The notes under the pieces were generated by a model. That model had not been told where the DNA came from. It did not search any database and worked only from the letters and a program-made list of their open reading frames with translations. A stretch of DNA of 64,000 nucleotides, taken from Gilliamella sp. App4-10 (lineage in GTDB: Bacteria > Pseudomonadota > Gammaproteobacteria > Enterobacterales > Orbaceae). Every line of letters starts with the position of its first letter. Positions within the stretch are counted from its first letter, which is position 1. The DNA lies in contig NZ_LZGS01000002.1 in assembly GCF_001690495.1 (NCBI RefSeq), forward strand, positions 1-64,000, in the 5' to 3' direction. A program made the position numbers and the translations under genes. Of the stretch, positions 54,843-63,470 are shown piece after piece.

Positions 54843-55943
54843 CTATTTAAAATGATAATTTTCGAGTAAATGATTCAGTAAAAAGGCAACAGTTTGCTTT
54901 TCAGGTTCAGAAGGTTCGGAAACCATTTCATTAGATAAGGTTAAATGGCTGGTAAAATTGATAATCCGTGTTAAGTAAAGTTTTTTATCGCCAGGCAATA
55001 AGTCTGACCATTGCGGATAGCCTAAAAAACTGGCGGTTTTTTCATATAAGTTACGTAATAGGGTAAAATGATATTTTTCAATTTTATTTTCCTTAACCGC
55101 TTCTTGCAGCAACTGTTTTAAATAAAGATGATAGGAAAAACTACGGTTTGAATCGCCTTTTTTCTCTTCTAATGCAAATTTACCGTCCTCAAATCGTCTT
55201 AAAATATAACTATCTTTTGAAGTTAATGCATTATAAAGCACATTATAAAACAGCGGGTTATGGGTCGTAATAATAAATTTAATGTCAGATTCACAGGATG
55301 TGATTAATTGGGCAATATCTACCGCCAACTGGATAAGGTGATTTTCGTCCAATGAACTAACGGGGTCATCAATAAAAATATAGCGTAAATGGTCAAATTC
55401 ATTAGTCGAGCGTTCGCTTTTGTCAGTAATATTGCGCTCAGCGATAACTAAGTTAATCAGTGTAAAAAAAATACTCCAAATTAAATTGTTTTCTTCGCCT
55501 TTGGAGATTTTAATATTATCAATACGCTGATCATTATCGCCTGCTAGCGAAAAAGTAATAGCAGAAAAATCCTCGTTGAAATGTGGCAGTAATCTTTGGT
55601 GAGTATAGGATTGAAAGTAACGAACAATATTTTGGTCTTGTCCTTGGTCTTTTAAAATCCAGTCAGTAAATGAGTTAGGTTGAATGATTAATTGATGTTC
55701 ACCCTCTTGGTGTTTATCATTATCCCAAGCAAATAGATCTTCAGTGAATGCATTATAGTAAAGAATTTTATGCCGCGTTAAAGCGGCGTTATTTTCTTTA
55801 TCATCTTTCCCTTGCGACACAATAAAATTTTTAAATGCTTGGGATAAACGCGTTTTACCTGTACCGTTAAAAGCATAAATTAATTGTGTTTTTTTATTGT
55901 TTTTATCCAATTGTTCAGCAATATTCCTTAGCGATTTATTCAT
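54843..55943 (-). CDS. prrC: PrrC-type anticodon nuclease embedded in the hsd operon
   Basis: 366 residues. N-terminal ABC-like NTPase: Walker A YAFNGTGKTRL (about 24-32), a signature-like SKGEENNLIW, Walker B YIFIDDPVSSLDENH and switch His FIITTHNPLF. The C-terminal part has Arg297 and Glu301 (TLLRNLYEKTASFLG) and His333 (INFTSHLTL). The R+4E and R+36H spacing equals the Arg320-Glu324-His356 catalytic triad described for E. coli PrrC. The location also matches: between hsdS and hsdR of a type IC-like system. PrrC is kept silent by the restriction complex and cleaves tRNA-Lys at the anticodon when a phage peptide (T4 Stp) disables restriction. Target and trigger here are inferred. Confidence 0.9.
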   Translation of the reverse strand: MNKSLRNIAEQLDKNNKKTQLIYAFNGTGKTRLSQAFKNFIVSQGKDDKENNAALTRHKILYYNAFTEDLFAWDNDKHQEGEHQLIIQPNSFTDWILKDQGQDQNIVRYFQSYTHQRLLPHFNEDFSAITFSLAGDNDQRIDNIKISKGEENNLIWSIFFTLINLVIAERNITDKSERSTNEFDHLRYIFIDDPVSSLDENHLIQLAVDIAQLITSCESDIKFIITTHNPLFYNVLYNALTSKDSYILRRFEDGKFALEEKKGDSNRSFSYHLYLKQLLQEAVKENKIEKYHFTLLRNLYEKTASFLGYPQWSDLLPGDKKLYLTRIINFTSHLTLSNEMVSEPSEPEKQTVAFLLNHLLENYHFK

Positions 55944-55963
55944 GTTGTGATTGCCTTATCTTG

Positions 55964-57193
55964 TTATTCTTTGTCCTTAGGAAAATCTAATAATAAATTG
56001 CGATAATATTCATATTGTTTTTGGCGTAATGCAATCTCACGCGGTAAACCCTCGGTGATTGAGTTGGTAAGCGCATCGAATTTATCTAAGATTTCGACAA
56101 TACGGGCTTGTTCCTTGAGAGGGGGAATGGGGATTATAATTTTTGACATATCAGTTGCTGAAACATCTATAACTTTTGTCCCTTTTGCATATTTTCTTTT
56201 CTCACTTGCAAACATTGATGTTTGAGTAAAATATGTAAAATATTTGCCTAAAATACTATTGTTTGGCTTGAAGATTGTTGCATGTCCCCCAGTAACAGCC
56301 TGTTTTTTTCCTAAATAGACTAAGGCTTTACCAACATCTTCAAGATTCTCACTGGTATTTGTTATAACAACATCGCCAAAATCAACTTTTTTTAATTTTT
56401 TTGCTAATTCAGCTGAAACAAATGATTTAGTTTCAGTAGCAAAAGTTCCATAGTAAGTATAAATTTGTCCATAATGAATAGCTGGCACACCTGTTTCGGT
56501 AAAGTCTTTTTTTTGTAATCCATTACCACGAATTAATTGACCGACTTCCCCTAATGTTTTCCACTCAACCTCATCCTCTTTAAAGGTCAACAATTTATCT
56601 CGATAATAGTTGTATTGTTTTTTCCGTGTAGTAAGCTCTGCTGTGAGCTCTGCTGTGAGGGCTGTGAATGAGTCTAAAATACGGACGATTTCGGTTTGAA
56701 CGTGTAGAGGAGGGATGGGGATTAAATATTGCTTTAATTTATTTATTCCGATTATACCTAATCCTCCATTTTTATTTGCATTATTCGCACACCATTTTCC
56801 AAAATCATAAAAGCAGTAAAAAAGAAATTTAATTCTAACTCTATTTAAATAAGATTCTTTTAATGAAAAACTAGTTATTTGTTGATTTGTTAAATATGGT
56901 ACTAGAATCAATGCGTGTTCACCTAAAGTAGCTGTTGTAGACATTAATAGTGAATTAGCAGGAATAAGTTTTCCCTTTACTGCTGATGTCGATATATGTT
57001 GTATAGAATCAGTAAGAATTCTTCCATTTTCGCGGATATCTTCCATTCTAAACCAAGGAATATTACCATTTCTCCAATATTCTTCTTTTGCTTTACTTGG
57101 GGTATAGCCATTTTTTAAAGTAAAAATATCCTCAATAGTTTTCCATTCCACAGCAGAATTCTTAAGTAGTTTTTTCATAATGCTAGAGTTCAT
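55964..57193 (-). CDS. hsdS: Type I restriction-modification specificity subunit, HsdS
   Basis: Recognises the bipartite DNA target. 409 residues: target-recognition domain 1 ([19 protein letters not shown] onward), a central conserved helix ([19 protein letters not shown] then [17 protein letters not shown]), domain 2 ([19 protein letters not shown]) and a distal conserved helix ([12 protein letters not shown] to [16 protein letters not shown]). The TAEL TAEL stretch is encoded by a 12-bp tandem repeat (56633-56656), as in the EcoR124/EcoDXXI type IC group. The start ATG overlaps the hsdM stop by 4 bases (ATGA). prrC follows after 20 bases. Confidence 0.95.
   Translation of the reverse strand: MNSSIMKKLLKNSAVEWKTIEDIFTLKNGYTPSKAKEEYWRNGNIPWFRMEDIRENGRILTDSIQHISTSAVKGKLIPANSLLMSTTATLGEHALILVPYLTNQQITSFSLKESYLNRVRIKFLFYCFYDFGKWCANNANKNGGLGIIGINKLKQYLIPIPPLHVQTEIVRILDSFTALTAELTAELTTRKKQYNYYRDKLLTFKEDEVEWKTLGEVGQLIRGNGLQKKDFTETGVPAIHYGQIYTYYGTFATETKSFVSAELAKKLKKVDFGDVVITNTSENLEDVGKALVYLGKKQAVTGGHATIFKPNNSILGKYFTYFTQTSMFASEKRKYAKGTKVIDVSATDMSKIIIPIPPLKEQARIVEILDKFDALTNSITEGLPREIALRQKQYEYYRNLLLDFPKDKE
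56633..56665 (-). repeat. 12-bp tandem repeats encoding TAEL in hsdS
   Basis: Two near-identical 12-base units (plus-strand GCTCTGCTGT core, 56633-56644 and 56645-56656), with a degenerate 9-base partial unit at 56657-56665. On the coding strand each unit reads ACAGCAGAGCT plus one base, giving Thr-Ala-Glu-Leu. The partial unit gives Thr-Ala-Leu. Confidence 0.9.
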
Positions 57194-58755
57194 CCCTCAA
57201 TCTCCGCCACAATTGCATCGATTTGGCAACGTAAGCTATCAATTTTAGCTACCGTATCTTTTATTTCGGCATTAAGCTGGGTGATATCAATCACTTCACG
57301 GGTATCTTCGGCTTCAACATACGAACTGACTGATAGATTATAGTCATTTTGCGCAATGGTTTGATTATCAACTGATTTAGCAAAATATTCGATATCTTGC
57401 TTGCTATCAAATACTTGCATAATTTCTTGAATATGTTCATCAGTGAGCACATTATTATTGGTCTCTTTTTTAAACAGTTTACTGGCATCAATAAATTGTG
57501 TCTTTTTGACGGTTTTATTTTTGGCTAGCACCAAAATATTAACCGCAATTGATGTTCCATAAAATAAATTTGGTGCCAGTGAGATTACGGTTTCAACAAA
57601 ATCATTATCGACCAAATATTTGCGAATTTTTTGTTCCGCACCACCACGATAAAATATCCCTGGAAAGGTAACAATCGCGGCTCGCCCACACTCGGACAGG
57701 TAACTTAATGCATGCATAATAAAGGCAAAATCGGCTTTCGATTTTGGTGCTAGCACGCCAGCGGGCGCATATCGGTCATCATTAATTAAGGTTGGATCAT
57801 CACTGCCAATCCATTTAATTGAATAGGGTGGATTAGAAACGATTGCATCAAATGGTTTTTCGTCGCCAAACTTTGGATTAAGTAACGTGTCGCCTAAAGC
57901 AATTTCGAATTTATCATAGTTGATATTGTGTAAAAACATATTCATTCGAGCAAGGTTATAGGTGGTATGATTAATCTCTTGACCGAAAAATCCATCCTCA
58001 ATGATATGTTCATCAAACTGTTTTTTCGCTTGTAACAATAAAGAACCCGAACCTGCCGCTGGGTCATAGATTTTATTGACCTTTGTTTGATTATGTAAGG
58101 CTAATTGTGAGATTAGTTTCGATACATTCGGTGGTGTAAAAAATTCACCACCAGATTTACCGGCATTCGAGGCATAATTAGAGATCAAAAACTCATAAGC
58201 ATCGCCAAACAGATCGATTTGATTGTCGGCAAAATCACCAAAATCCAGTTCGGCAACACCATTAAGTACTGCCGCTAACCGTTTGTTTTTATCGGCAACA
58301 GTATTACCTAATCGGTTACTGGTGGTATCAAAATCGGCAAATAATCCTTTAATATCGCTTTCTGACGGGTAACCATTAGCTGAGCTTTCAATTGCATTAA
58401 AAATATTGGCCAAATCAGTATTTAAACTTGAATTGGTATTGGCTTGAGCTACAATTTTACAAAATAATTGGCTAGGATAAATAAAATAGCCTTTGGTTTT
58501 TATTGCGTCTTTTTTAATTTCATCGGTAATGACATCGTCGGATAAAGTGCTGTAATCGATACCTTCTTCACCACCTTCAATATAATTAGCGAAATTTTCA
58601 CTAATAAAGCGATAAAACAAAGAACCAAGTACATACTGTTTAAAATCCCAACCATCGACCGCACCACGGACTTCGTCGGCAATTTTCCATATTTGGCGTT
58701 GTAGTTGATCGCGTTGTTGCGTTCCGGACATTGATTGGGTGTTATTAGAAGTCAT
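57190..58755 (-). CDS. hsdM: Type I restriction-modification methyltransferase, HsdM
   Basis: N6-adenine methyltransferase subunit. 521 residues: N-terminal HsdM helical domain (about 1-160, starting with [20 protein letters not shown]), the SAM motif [15 protein letters not shown] and catalytic motif [12 protein letters not shown]. Length is close to EcoR124I HsdM (520). First gene of the operon, preceded by AGGAATTTTGAAAAT. Methylates host DNA and forms the core of the nuclease with HsdS and HsdR. Confidence 0.96.
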   Translation of the reverse strand: MTSNNTQSMSGTQQRDQLQRQIWKIADEVRGAVDGWDFKQYVLGSLFYRFISENFANYIEGGEEGIDYSTLSDDVITDEIKKDAIKTKGYFIYPSQLFCKIVAQANTNSSLNTDLANIFNAIESSANGYPSESDIKGLFADFDTTSNRLGNTVADKNKRLAAVLNGVAELDFGDFADNQIDLFGDAYEFLISNYASNAGKSGGEFFTPPNVSKLISQLALHNQTKVNKIYDPAAGSGSLLLQAKKQFDEHIIEDGFFGQEINHTTYNLARMNMFLHNINYDKFEIALGDTLLNPKFGDEKPFDAIVSNPPYSIKWIGSDDPTLINDDRYAPAGVLAPKSKADFAFIMHALSYLSECGRAAIVTFPGIFYRGGAEQKIRKYLVDNDFVETVISLAPNLFYGTSIAVNILVLAKNKTVKKTQFIDASKLFKKETNNNVLTDEHIQEIMQVFDSKQDIEYFAKSVDNQTIAQNDYNLSVSSYVEAEDTREVIDITQLNAEIKDTVAKIDSLRCQIDAIVAEIEG

Positions 58756-59222
58756 ATTTTCAAAATTCCTAAATAAAAAATAGGTGTTGCCTGATTAGAA
58801 AGTAACTAATTTTTACTTCCTTATTAGTCATTTTATCGCTCACTGTTATAGGTGCTATATCATAGCTGATTTGTTATTAATTTTCTATCTATGAGCTTTG
58901 ATTTGCTTTATTAAGGTTGATAAATCCAACCTTAATCATTTCTCTGACTTTCATGTATCCCAAAAATTTGAGCTGGTCGCGCTTCTTCATTCTATTGTTG
59001 CTTGAAAGTTGTTGATGAAAATCATTCAATATCTTTTAAGAAAGATAGGGAAGAATTTAATTGATATAGGCTATTTTTCTATTGATAGGTAGATAAAATC
59101 AGAATCCGAAAACGCTTAACGCTATTTTTAAGGCTTTTATTAAAAAATTAAGCAAATTGATCTTTTGGTTTTTAGGTTTGGGTAGTACTAAGTCATGACA
59201 CAGTCAAAAAACTAAAAAACAG
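58756..59222. other. Region between hsdM and the CRISPR leader
   Basis: About 470 AT-rich bases. The hsd promoter lies at the left end, reading leftward. I found no cas gene or other open frame of note. Confidence 0.35.
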
Positions 59223-59355
59223 AACCCTTTTTTTTTGCCATATTTTAAAAATAAATAAAATCAAATAATTAAAAACTCACCGCAAAAAAGGGTTTTTAAA
59301 ACCTAAATAGCTATTTGCCTTTTTACATACAATATTGATAGTATATTAGCTTCTA
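59223..59355 (+). promoter_or_regulatory. CRISPR leader
   Basis: AT-rich 130 bases directly before the first repeat, with an inverted pair: AACCCTTTTTTTTTGC (59223-59238) and GCAAAAAAGGGTT (59282-59294). Leader placement is supported by the degenerate terminal repeat at the opposite end of the array. Expected to hold the array promoter and adaptation signals. Confidence 0.6.
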
Positions 59356-60045
59356 GTTCACTGCCGTGTAGGCAGTTTAGAAAATCTGATAGTCAAATAA
59401 ACAATTGGAGAAAAAGTTCACTGCCGTGTAGGCAGTTTAGAAATTCAGAAGTTTTAGAAATTAGCAATAAAAATGGTTCACTGCCGTGTAGGCAGTTTAG
59501 AAATATCTTTTTACCGGAGGAAGTTGATGAATATCGTTCACTGCCGTGTAGGCAGTTTAGAAAGTCTAGGCGGTTATTATTTTTTGAGCGTCATTGTTCA
59601 CTGCCGTGTAGGCAGTTTAGAAAAATAGTAACACACTGCGTATACTAATAGTAACGTTCACTGCCGTGTAGGCAGTTTAGAAAGTATTTCGCACTAGAAC
59701 TCGTGGACGAGTTTTGTTCACTGCCGTGTAGGCAGTTTAGAAATAGGTGTCCAAACGTCTTTATGTCTAGCCGTCGTTCACTGCCGTGTAGGCAGTTTAG
59801 AAATTCAGTTAACTCACAGTACTCATCTCAACATTGTTCACTGCCGTGTAGGCAGTTTAGAAATTGGAGTAGTGACAACGATTTAGGATCGAAAGGTTCA
59901 CTGCCGTGTAGGCAGTTTAGAAAAAAATGGTTATACTCAAAATTATATAATGATTTAGTTCACTGCCGTGTAGGCAGTTTAGAAATGATACCCGAAAAAA
60001 AATTCCTGATACCCGATGTTCACTGCCGTATAGGCAGTTTTAATT
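59356..60045 (+). CRISPR. Type I-F CRISPR array, 12 repeats and 11 spacers, no adjacent cas genes
   Basis: 28-base repeats start at 59356, 59416, 59476, 59536, 59596, 59656, 59716, 59776, 59836, 59896, 59958 and 60018. Each begins GTTCA and has the hairpin CTGCCGTGTAGGCAG, then TTTAGAAA, the type I-F pattern recognised by Cas6f (Csy4). Spacers are 32 bases except the tenth (34). The first 11 repeats are identical. The last is degenerate (GTATAG in the loop and an altered 3' end), which marks the leader-distal end. No cas1, cas2-3 or csy genes lie in the window, so processing must rely on genes elsewhere, or the array is an orphan. Confidence 0.97.
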
Positions 60046-60330
60046 CATCACGAAACGGTATAGAATCCTGAATATTTTTTACAAAAATATAGCCTAAAAC
60101 GTAACAGTTGTGTAAATACTTCATAATGAGCATACAACTTAATAAATAATTACGCCGCTTGTTTTTGTGTTGTATATGCAATGGAAATCATGTTAGTTGA
60201 TGTTTCATGAGGTCTTTTGGGGGTAGATAGCAACGGGTCATAATACGTTTAGCCAAATCAATGACGGCTATTTTTTTATATCATCGCCATAACACTTGTT
60301 GATGATATGGCGTTGTTTTTTTATATATTT
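60046..60330 (-). pseudogene. Decayed IS remnant, copy 2, abutting the CRISPR array
   Basis: Begins 6 bases after the last repeat with 37 bases identical to 34804-34840 (60051-60087). It ends with 60244-60315, similar to 34938-35013. On the minus strand broken frames give IAVIDLAKRIMTR and LLSTPKRPHETSTN, like the N-terminal helix-turn-helix and following linker of IS481-type transposases. The catalytic and C-terminal parts are absent, the place where they would lie being taken by the array. No gene in the rest of the gap to 60380. Confidence 0.5.
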
Positions 60331-60380
60331 ATTAGAGTCATTTTTTTACTACTGTAACCGAAGCAAGTAATTTCTAACCA

Positions 60381-61478
60381 TTATATTAATAGGGTATTTT
60401 TAATATCTTCGATCGTTTTTGTGCCAGCTAATTGCATGGTAATAGACAGTTCTTTGTTAAGATGATCAAAGACGGATTTTACTCCCTCAGCTCCACCTAA
60501 ATTTAGACCATAAAGAATAGGGCGTCCAATAGCAACAAGATCAGCGCCACTTGCTAAAGCTTTAAATACATGTTCGCCACGGCGTATACCGCTGTCAAAA
60601 ATGATTGGAACACGTTTAGCAACAGCAGCTGAAATACTAGGTAATACCTCAAATGAAGCGGGAGCGCCATCTAATTGTCTTCCACCATGATTTGATATCC
60701 AAATCCCATCAGTTCCAGCAGATATTGCAATGGATGCATCTTCAGGTGACTGAATGCCTTTTACAATAATAGGTAAATTTGCCATATCTTTAATTTTTTG
60801 AATATCAGAAGGAACGATACCTTGTTTTGCTGCGGCATAAATTTCGCTAATGCCTTTACCTGAACCATCGCCATTGCCGTTTGATTGACTGTAAGCACTG
60901 AGATTTTTCATAGGAAGTGGAAATTGAAATTTATTGACGATATCCTCTTCGCGATAACCGCCTAACGTTGAATCAACTGTTAGAATGATTGCTTTTGCGC
61001 CTGCTTTAACGGCTTTATCGATAATAAATTGGTTAAAATCATCATCTTTACTCATATAGAGTTGAAAAAAATACGGAACATTGGGCGCCGCATTTGCGGC
61101 ATCTTCAATAGAGGTATTTGCATAAGTACTAATACAGAAAATAGAGCCAGCGGCAGCGACGCCTTTAGCGGTGTCTTTTTCGCCTTCTTCGTGAGCCAAT
61201 CCTTGGGCTGCTGAAGGTGCTTGAATAATGGGTGTTTTTAATGAGATATCCCATAATTTTGTTGATAAATCTGCATGATCAATACCTTGTAATACCCGAG
61301 GGATAATTTTTTTGCGATTAAACGCTAAGGTATTTTCTCGCATTGTCCATTCGTCTTCCGCACCACCCCGAATATAACCAAAAGCACCCAACTCCATTCT
61401 GGCTTTGACTAATGCTTCTAAAGAAGCAATATTAACAATCTCTATAGCGTGTTCTTCATTACTTGTATGGTATGACAT
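60381..61478 (-). CDS. FMN-dependent L-lactate oxidase-like alpha-hydroxy-acid oxidase
   Basis: 365-residue TIM-barrel FMN enzyme. The catalytic His-Arg is in WISNHGGRQLDGAP. Further FMN/substrate motifs: PIIQAPSAAQGLAHEEGE, FFQLYMSKD, LTVDSTLGGYREED, IVKGIQSPEDA and IIFDSGIRRGEHVFKALASGAD. The layout and length resemble lactate oxidases of Aerococcus/lactobacilli (about 370), which oxidise L-lactate to pyruvate with O2 to make H2O2. Membrane lactate dehydrogenase LldD is the alternative, but that family is slightly longer and has a different N-terminus. Monocistronic. Confidence 0.85.
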   Translation of the reverse strand: MSYHTSNEEHAIEIVNIASLEALVKARMELGAFGYIRGGAEDEWTMRENTLAFNRKKIIPRVLQGIDHADLSTKLWDISLKTPIIQAPSAAQGLAHEEGEKDTAKGVAAAGSIFCISTYANTSIEDAANAAPNVPYFFQLYMSKDDDFNQFIIDKAVKAGAKAIILTVDSTLGGYREEDIVNKFQFPLPMKNLSAYSQSNGNGDGSGKGISEIYAAAKQGIVPSDIQKIKDMANLPIIVKGIQSPEDASIAISAGTDGIWISNHGGRQLDGAPASFEVLPSISAAVAKRVPIIFDSGIRRGEHVFKALASGADLVAIGRPILYGLNLGGAEGVKSVFDHLNKELSITMQLAGTKTIEDIKNTLLI

Positions 61479-61934
61479 GATTCGCTCCTGATTATGAGAA
61501 TTAATGTTGCAGTATTGTTATATCACAGCTTTTTTATTTAAAATTAAATAAAAATCATTTTTGACAAAATAGCATTTTTTATATTTATCTTTCTAGGAAC
61601 TGTTTTAAATACCATTTTATAACAGTTATTGGTTGTTGTATTATTAATGCTTTTTTCTGTGGTTCAATATATCAATAGATGACAGTATGGTAGAAAAAAA
61701 TTAAGGTGTTAAGGAGTATGTTTATATAGAATCAGCTTTTGTTTTTGTAAGGCTATAAATTAGTTTTCTAAAACTGTTTAATTATTTAAAATGTATTCAA
61801 TAATTTCAATGTTACTATTACTTCAAATAGTACTGAGTTGAATATCTATTTTATTCATCAGTAAAAATGCGAAAAAAGCATCTTTCGATACTTTTATATT
61901 ATAGCAGGGAATGTATATTCAAATTACTTATGAT
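61479..61934. other. Intergenic region between the lactate-oxidase-like gene and pyrE
   Basis: About 455 very AT-rich bases. The promoter of the oxidase gene reads leftward from the left part. A small ATGC/GCAT hairpin with T run on the minus strand (about 61867-61882) could help end the pyrE transcript. No gene seen. Confidence 0.3.
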
Positions 61935-62582
61935 TTATTTTATTCCATACTCTGCACGATAAGCTTCAACTTGTGTGACTTGATCTTTTCGTGACGGATC
62001 TTGGTAAAGGTATTGGATTAAATCATCAAGCGTAATAATGGAAATAACATCACAATGATAGTTTTGTTTAATTTCTTGAATAGCGGATAGTTCACCACGA
62101 CCTTTTTCTTGACGGTCTAGGCAGATGAGTACGCCAGCCAGTTTAGATTGGTTATCTGCTAATATATTCATCGATTCACGAATCGCAGTTCCGGCAGTAA
62201 TAACATCATCAACCAGCATAACGCGTTGTTGATAGATCGAACTACCAACTAAGTTACCTCCTTCACCATGGTCTTTGGCTTCTTTGCGGTTAAAGCAGTA
62301 AGGCACGTCAACATTATGATGTTCAGAGAGTGCAACAACGGTTGATGAAACAATAGGAATACCTTTATAAGCCGGACCAAAAATGACATCGTATTCTAAA
62401 TTAGCATCCATGAGCGCAGCTGCGTAAAAACGACCTAATAAAGCTAGATCTTTACCGGTATTAAACAATCCTGCATTAAAAAAATAGGGGCTTTTACGTC
62501 CTGATTTTAAGGTGAATTCACCAAATTTTAATGCTTGCCTATTTAAAGCAAATTCAATAAATTCACTTTTATATGATTTCAT
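61935..62582 (-). CDS. pyrE: Orotate phosphoribosyltransferase
   Basis: Converts orotate and PRPP to orotidine 5'-phosphate in pyrimidine synthesis. 215 residues (E. coli 213). PRPP motif [18 protein letters not shown]-terminal [23 protein letters not shown]. It lies 13 bases downstream of rph, the same order as in E. coli, where transcription through rph controls pyrE. Confidence 0.97.
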   Translation of the reverse strand: MKSYKSEFIEFALNRQALKFGEFTLKSGRKSPYFFNAGLFNTGKDLALLGRFYAAALMDANLEYDVIFGPAYKGIPIVSSTVVALSEHHNVDVPYCFNRKEAKDHGEGGNLVGSSIYQQRVMLVDDVITAGTAIRESMNILADNQSKLAGVLICLDRQEKGRGELSAIQEIKQNYHCDVISIITLDDLIQYLYQDPSRKDQVTQVEAYRAEYGIK

Positions 62583-62595
62583 CGATTTTCTCCAA

Positions 62596-63312
62596 TTACT
62601 CTTTTAAGGCCTGTCTTTGAGCATCAATAATGGTTGCAATGCCACTTTTTGCTAGCGCTAACAGTTTTAATAATTCGTCATGACTAAATGGTTCGCCTTC
62701 GGCAGTGCCTTGCACTTCAATCATACGTCCATCGTCAGTCATCACAATATTCATATCGGTTTCTGCGTTTGAATCCTCTATATATTCTAGATCACAGACC
62801 GCTTGACCATCGACAATACCGACAGAAACAGCAGCAACCAATGATTTAATTGGATTTTGCTTTATTTTACCTTCTTCAACCATTTTGTTGATTGCATCAT
62901 TAAGTGCCACACAAGCACCAGTAATTGACGCCGTTCGAGTGCCACCATCGGCTTGAATGACATCGCAATCTAACGTGATGGTGTATTCGCCTAATAATTT
63001 AAGGTCAATCATGGCGCGTAGTGAACGGGCAATAAGGCGTTGAATTTCCATAGTGCGACCGGTTTGTTTGCCTTTAGCCGCTTCGCGCTGGGTGCGTGAA
63101 TGGGTTGCACGCGGTAGCATGCCATATTCAGCCGTTACCCAACCTTGGTTTTGACCTTTTAAAAAACGTGGCACACCTTCATCAATAGTAGCATTACAAA
63201 GTACTTTAGTTTCACCAAATTCAACTAATACAGAACCTTCTGCATGCTTAGTATAATGACGGGTTATTTTGATAGGGCGGACTTGTTCCGCAGATCGACC
63301 AGACGGGCGCAT
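62596..63312 (-). CDS. rph: Ribonuclease PH
   Basis: Phosphorolytic 3'-5' exoribonuclease trimming tRNA 3' ends. 238 residues from the ATG at 63312 ([16 protein letters not shown]), the E. coli length. GGAG lies at the right distance; an in-frame TTG four codons upstream overlaps this ribosome site. It has [31 protein letters not shown] and the phosphate-binding [15 protein letters not shown]. Operon rph-pyrE, divergent from yicC. Unlike E. coli K-12, no frameshift is seen. Confidence 0.97.
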   Translation of the reverse strand: MRPSGRSAEQVRPIKITRHYTKHAEGSVLVEFGETKVLCNATIDEGVPRFLKGQNQGWVTAEYGMLPRATHSRTQREAAKGKQTGRTMEIQRLIARSLRAMIDLKLLGEYTITLDCDVIQADGGTRTASITGACVALNDAINKMVEEGKIKQNPIKSLVAAVSVGIVDGQAVCDLEYIEDSNAETDMNIVMTDDGRMIEVQGTAEGEPFSHDELLKLLALAKSGIATIIDAQRQALKE

Positions 63313-63470
63313 GCAATTCTCCAACTGTTACAATTAAAAAATATTTTTGAACTAATTATTTAGGAGGACATCAACAAGATATGGTTGATGTTTAGCCTAA
63401 GCTAAGAGCGTATTATACAGAATATGTGATACAATGCCCAGTAAGTTTTTTACAAATTTAGGAAGCAATT

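Noticed and set aside
58756-59355. Possible cas genes next to the CRISPR array
   Set aside because: No open frame of useful length and no Cas motif on either strand; the stretch is leader and promoter DNA.
59703-60071. A 122-codon open frame rich in a repeated SLPCRQFRN motif
   Set aside because: It is the CRISPR array read as protein: the motif is the repeat translated in one frame. Not a gene.
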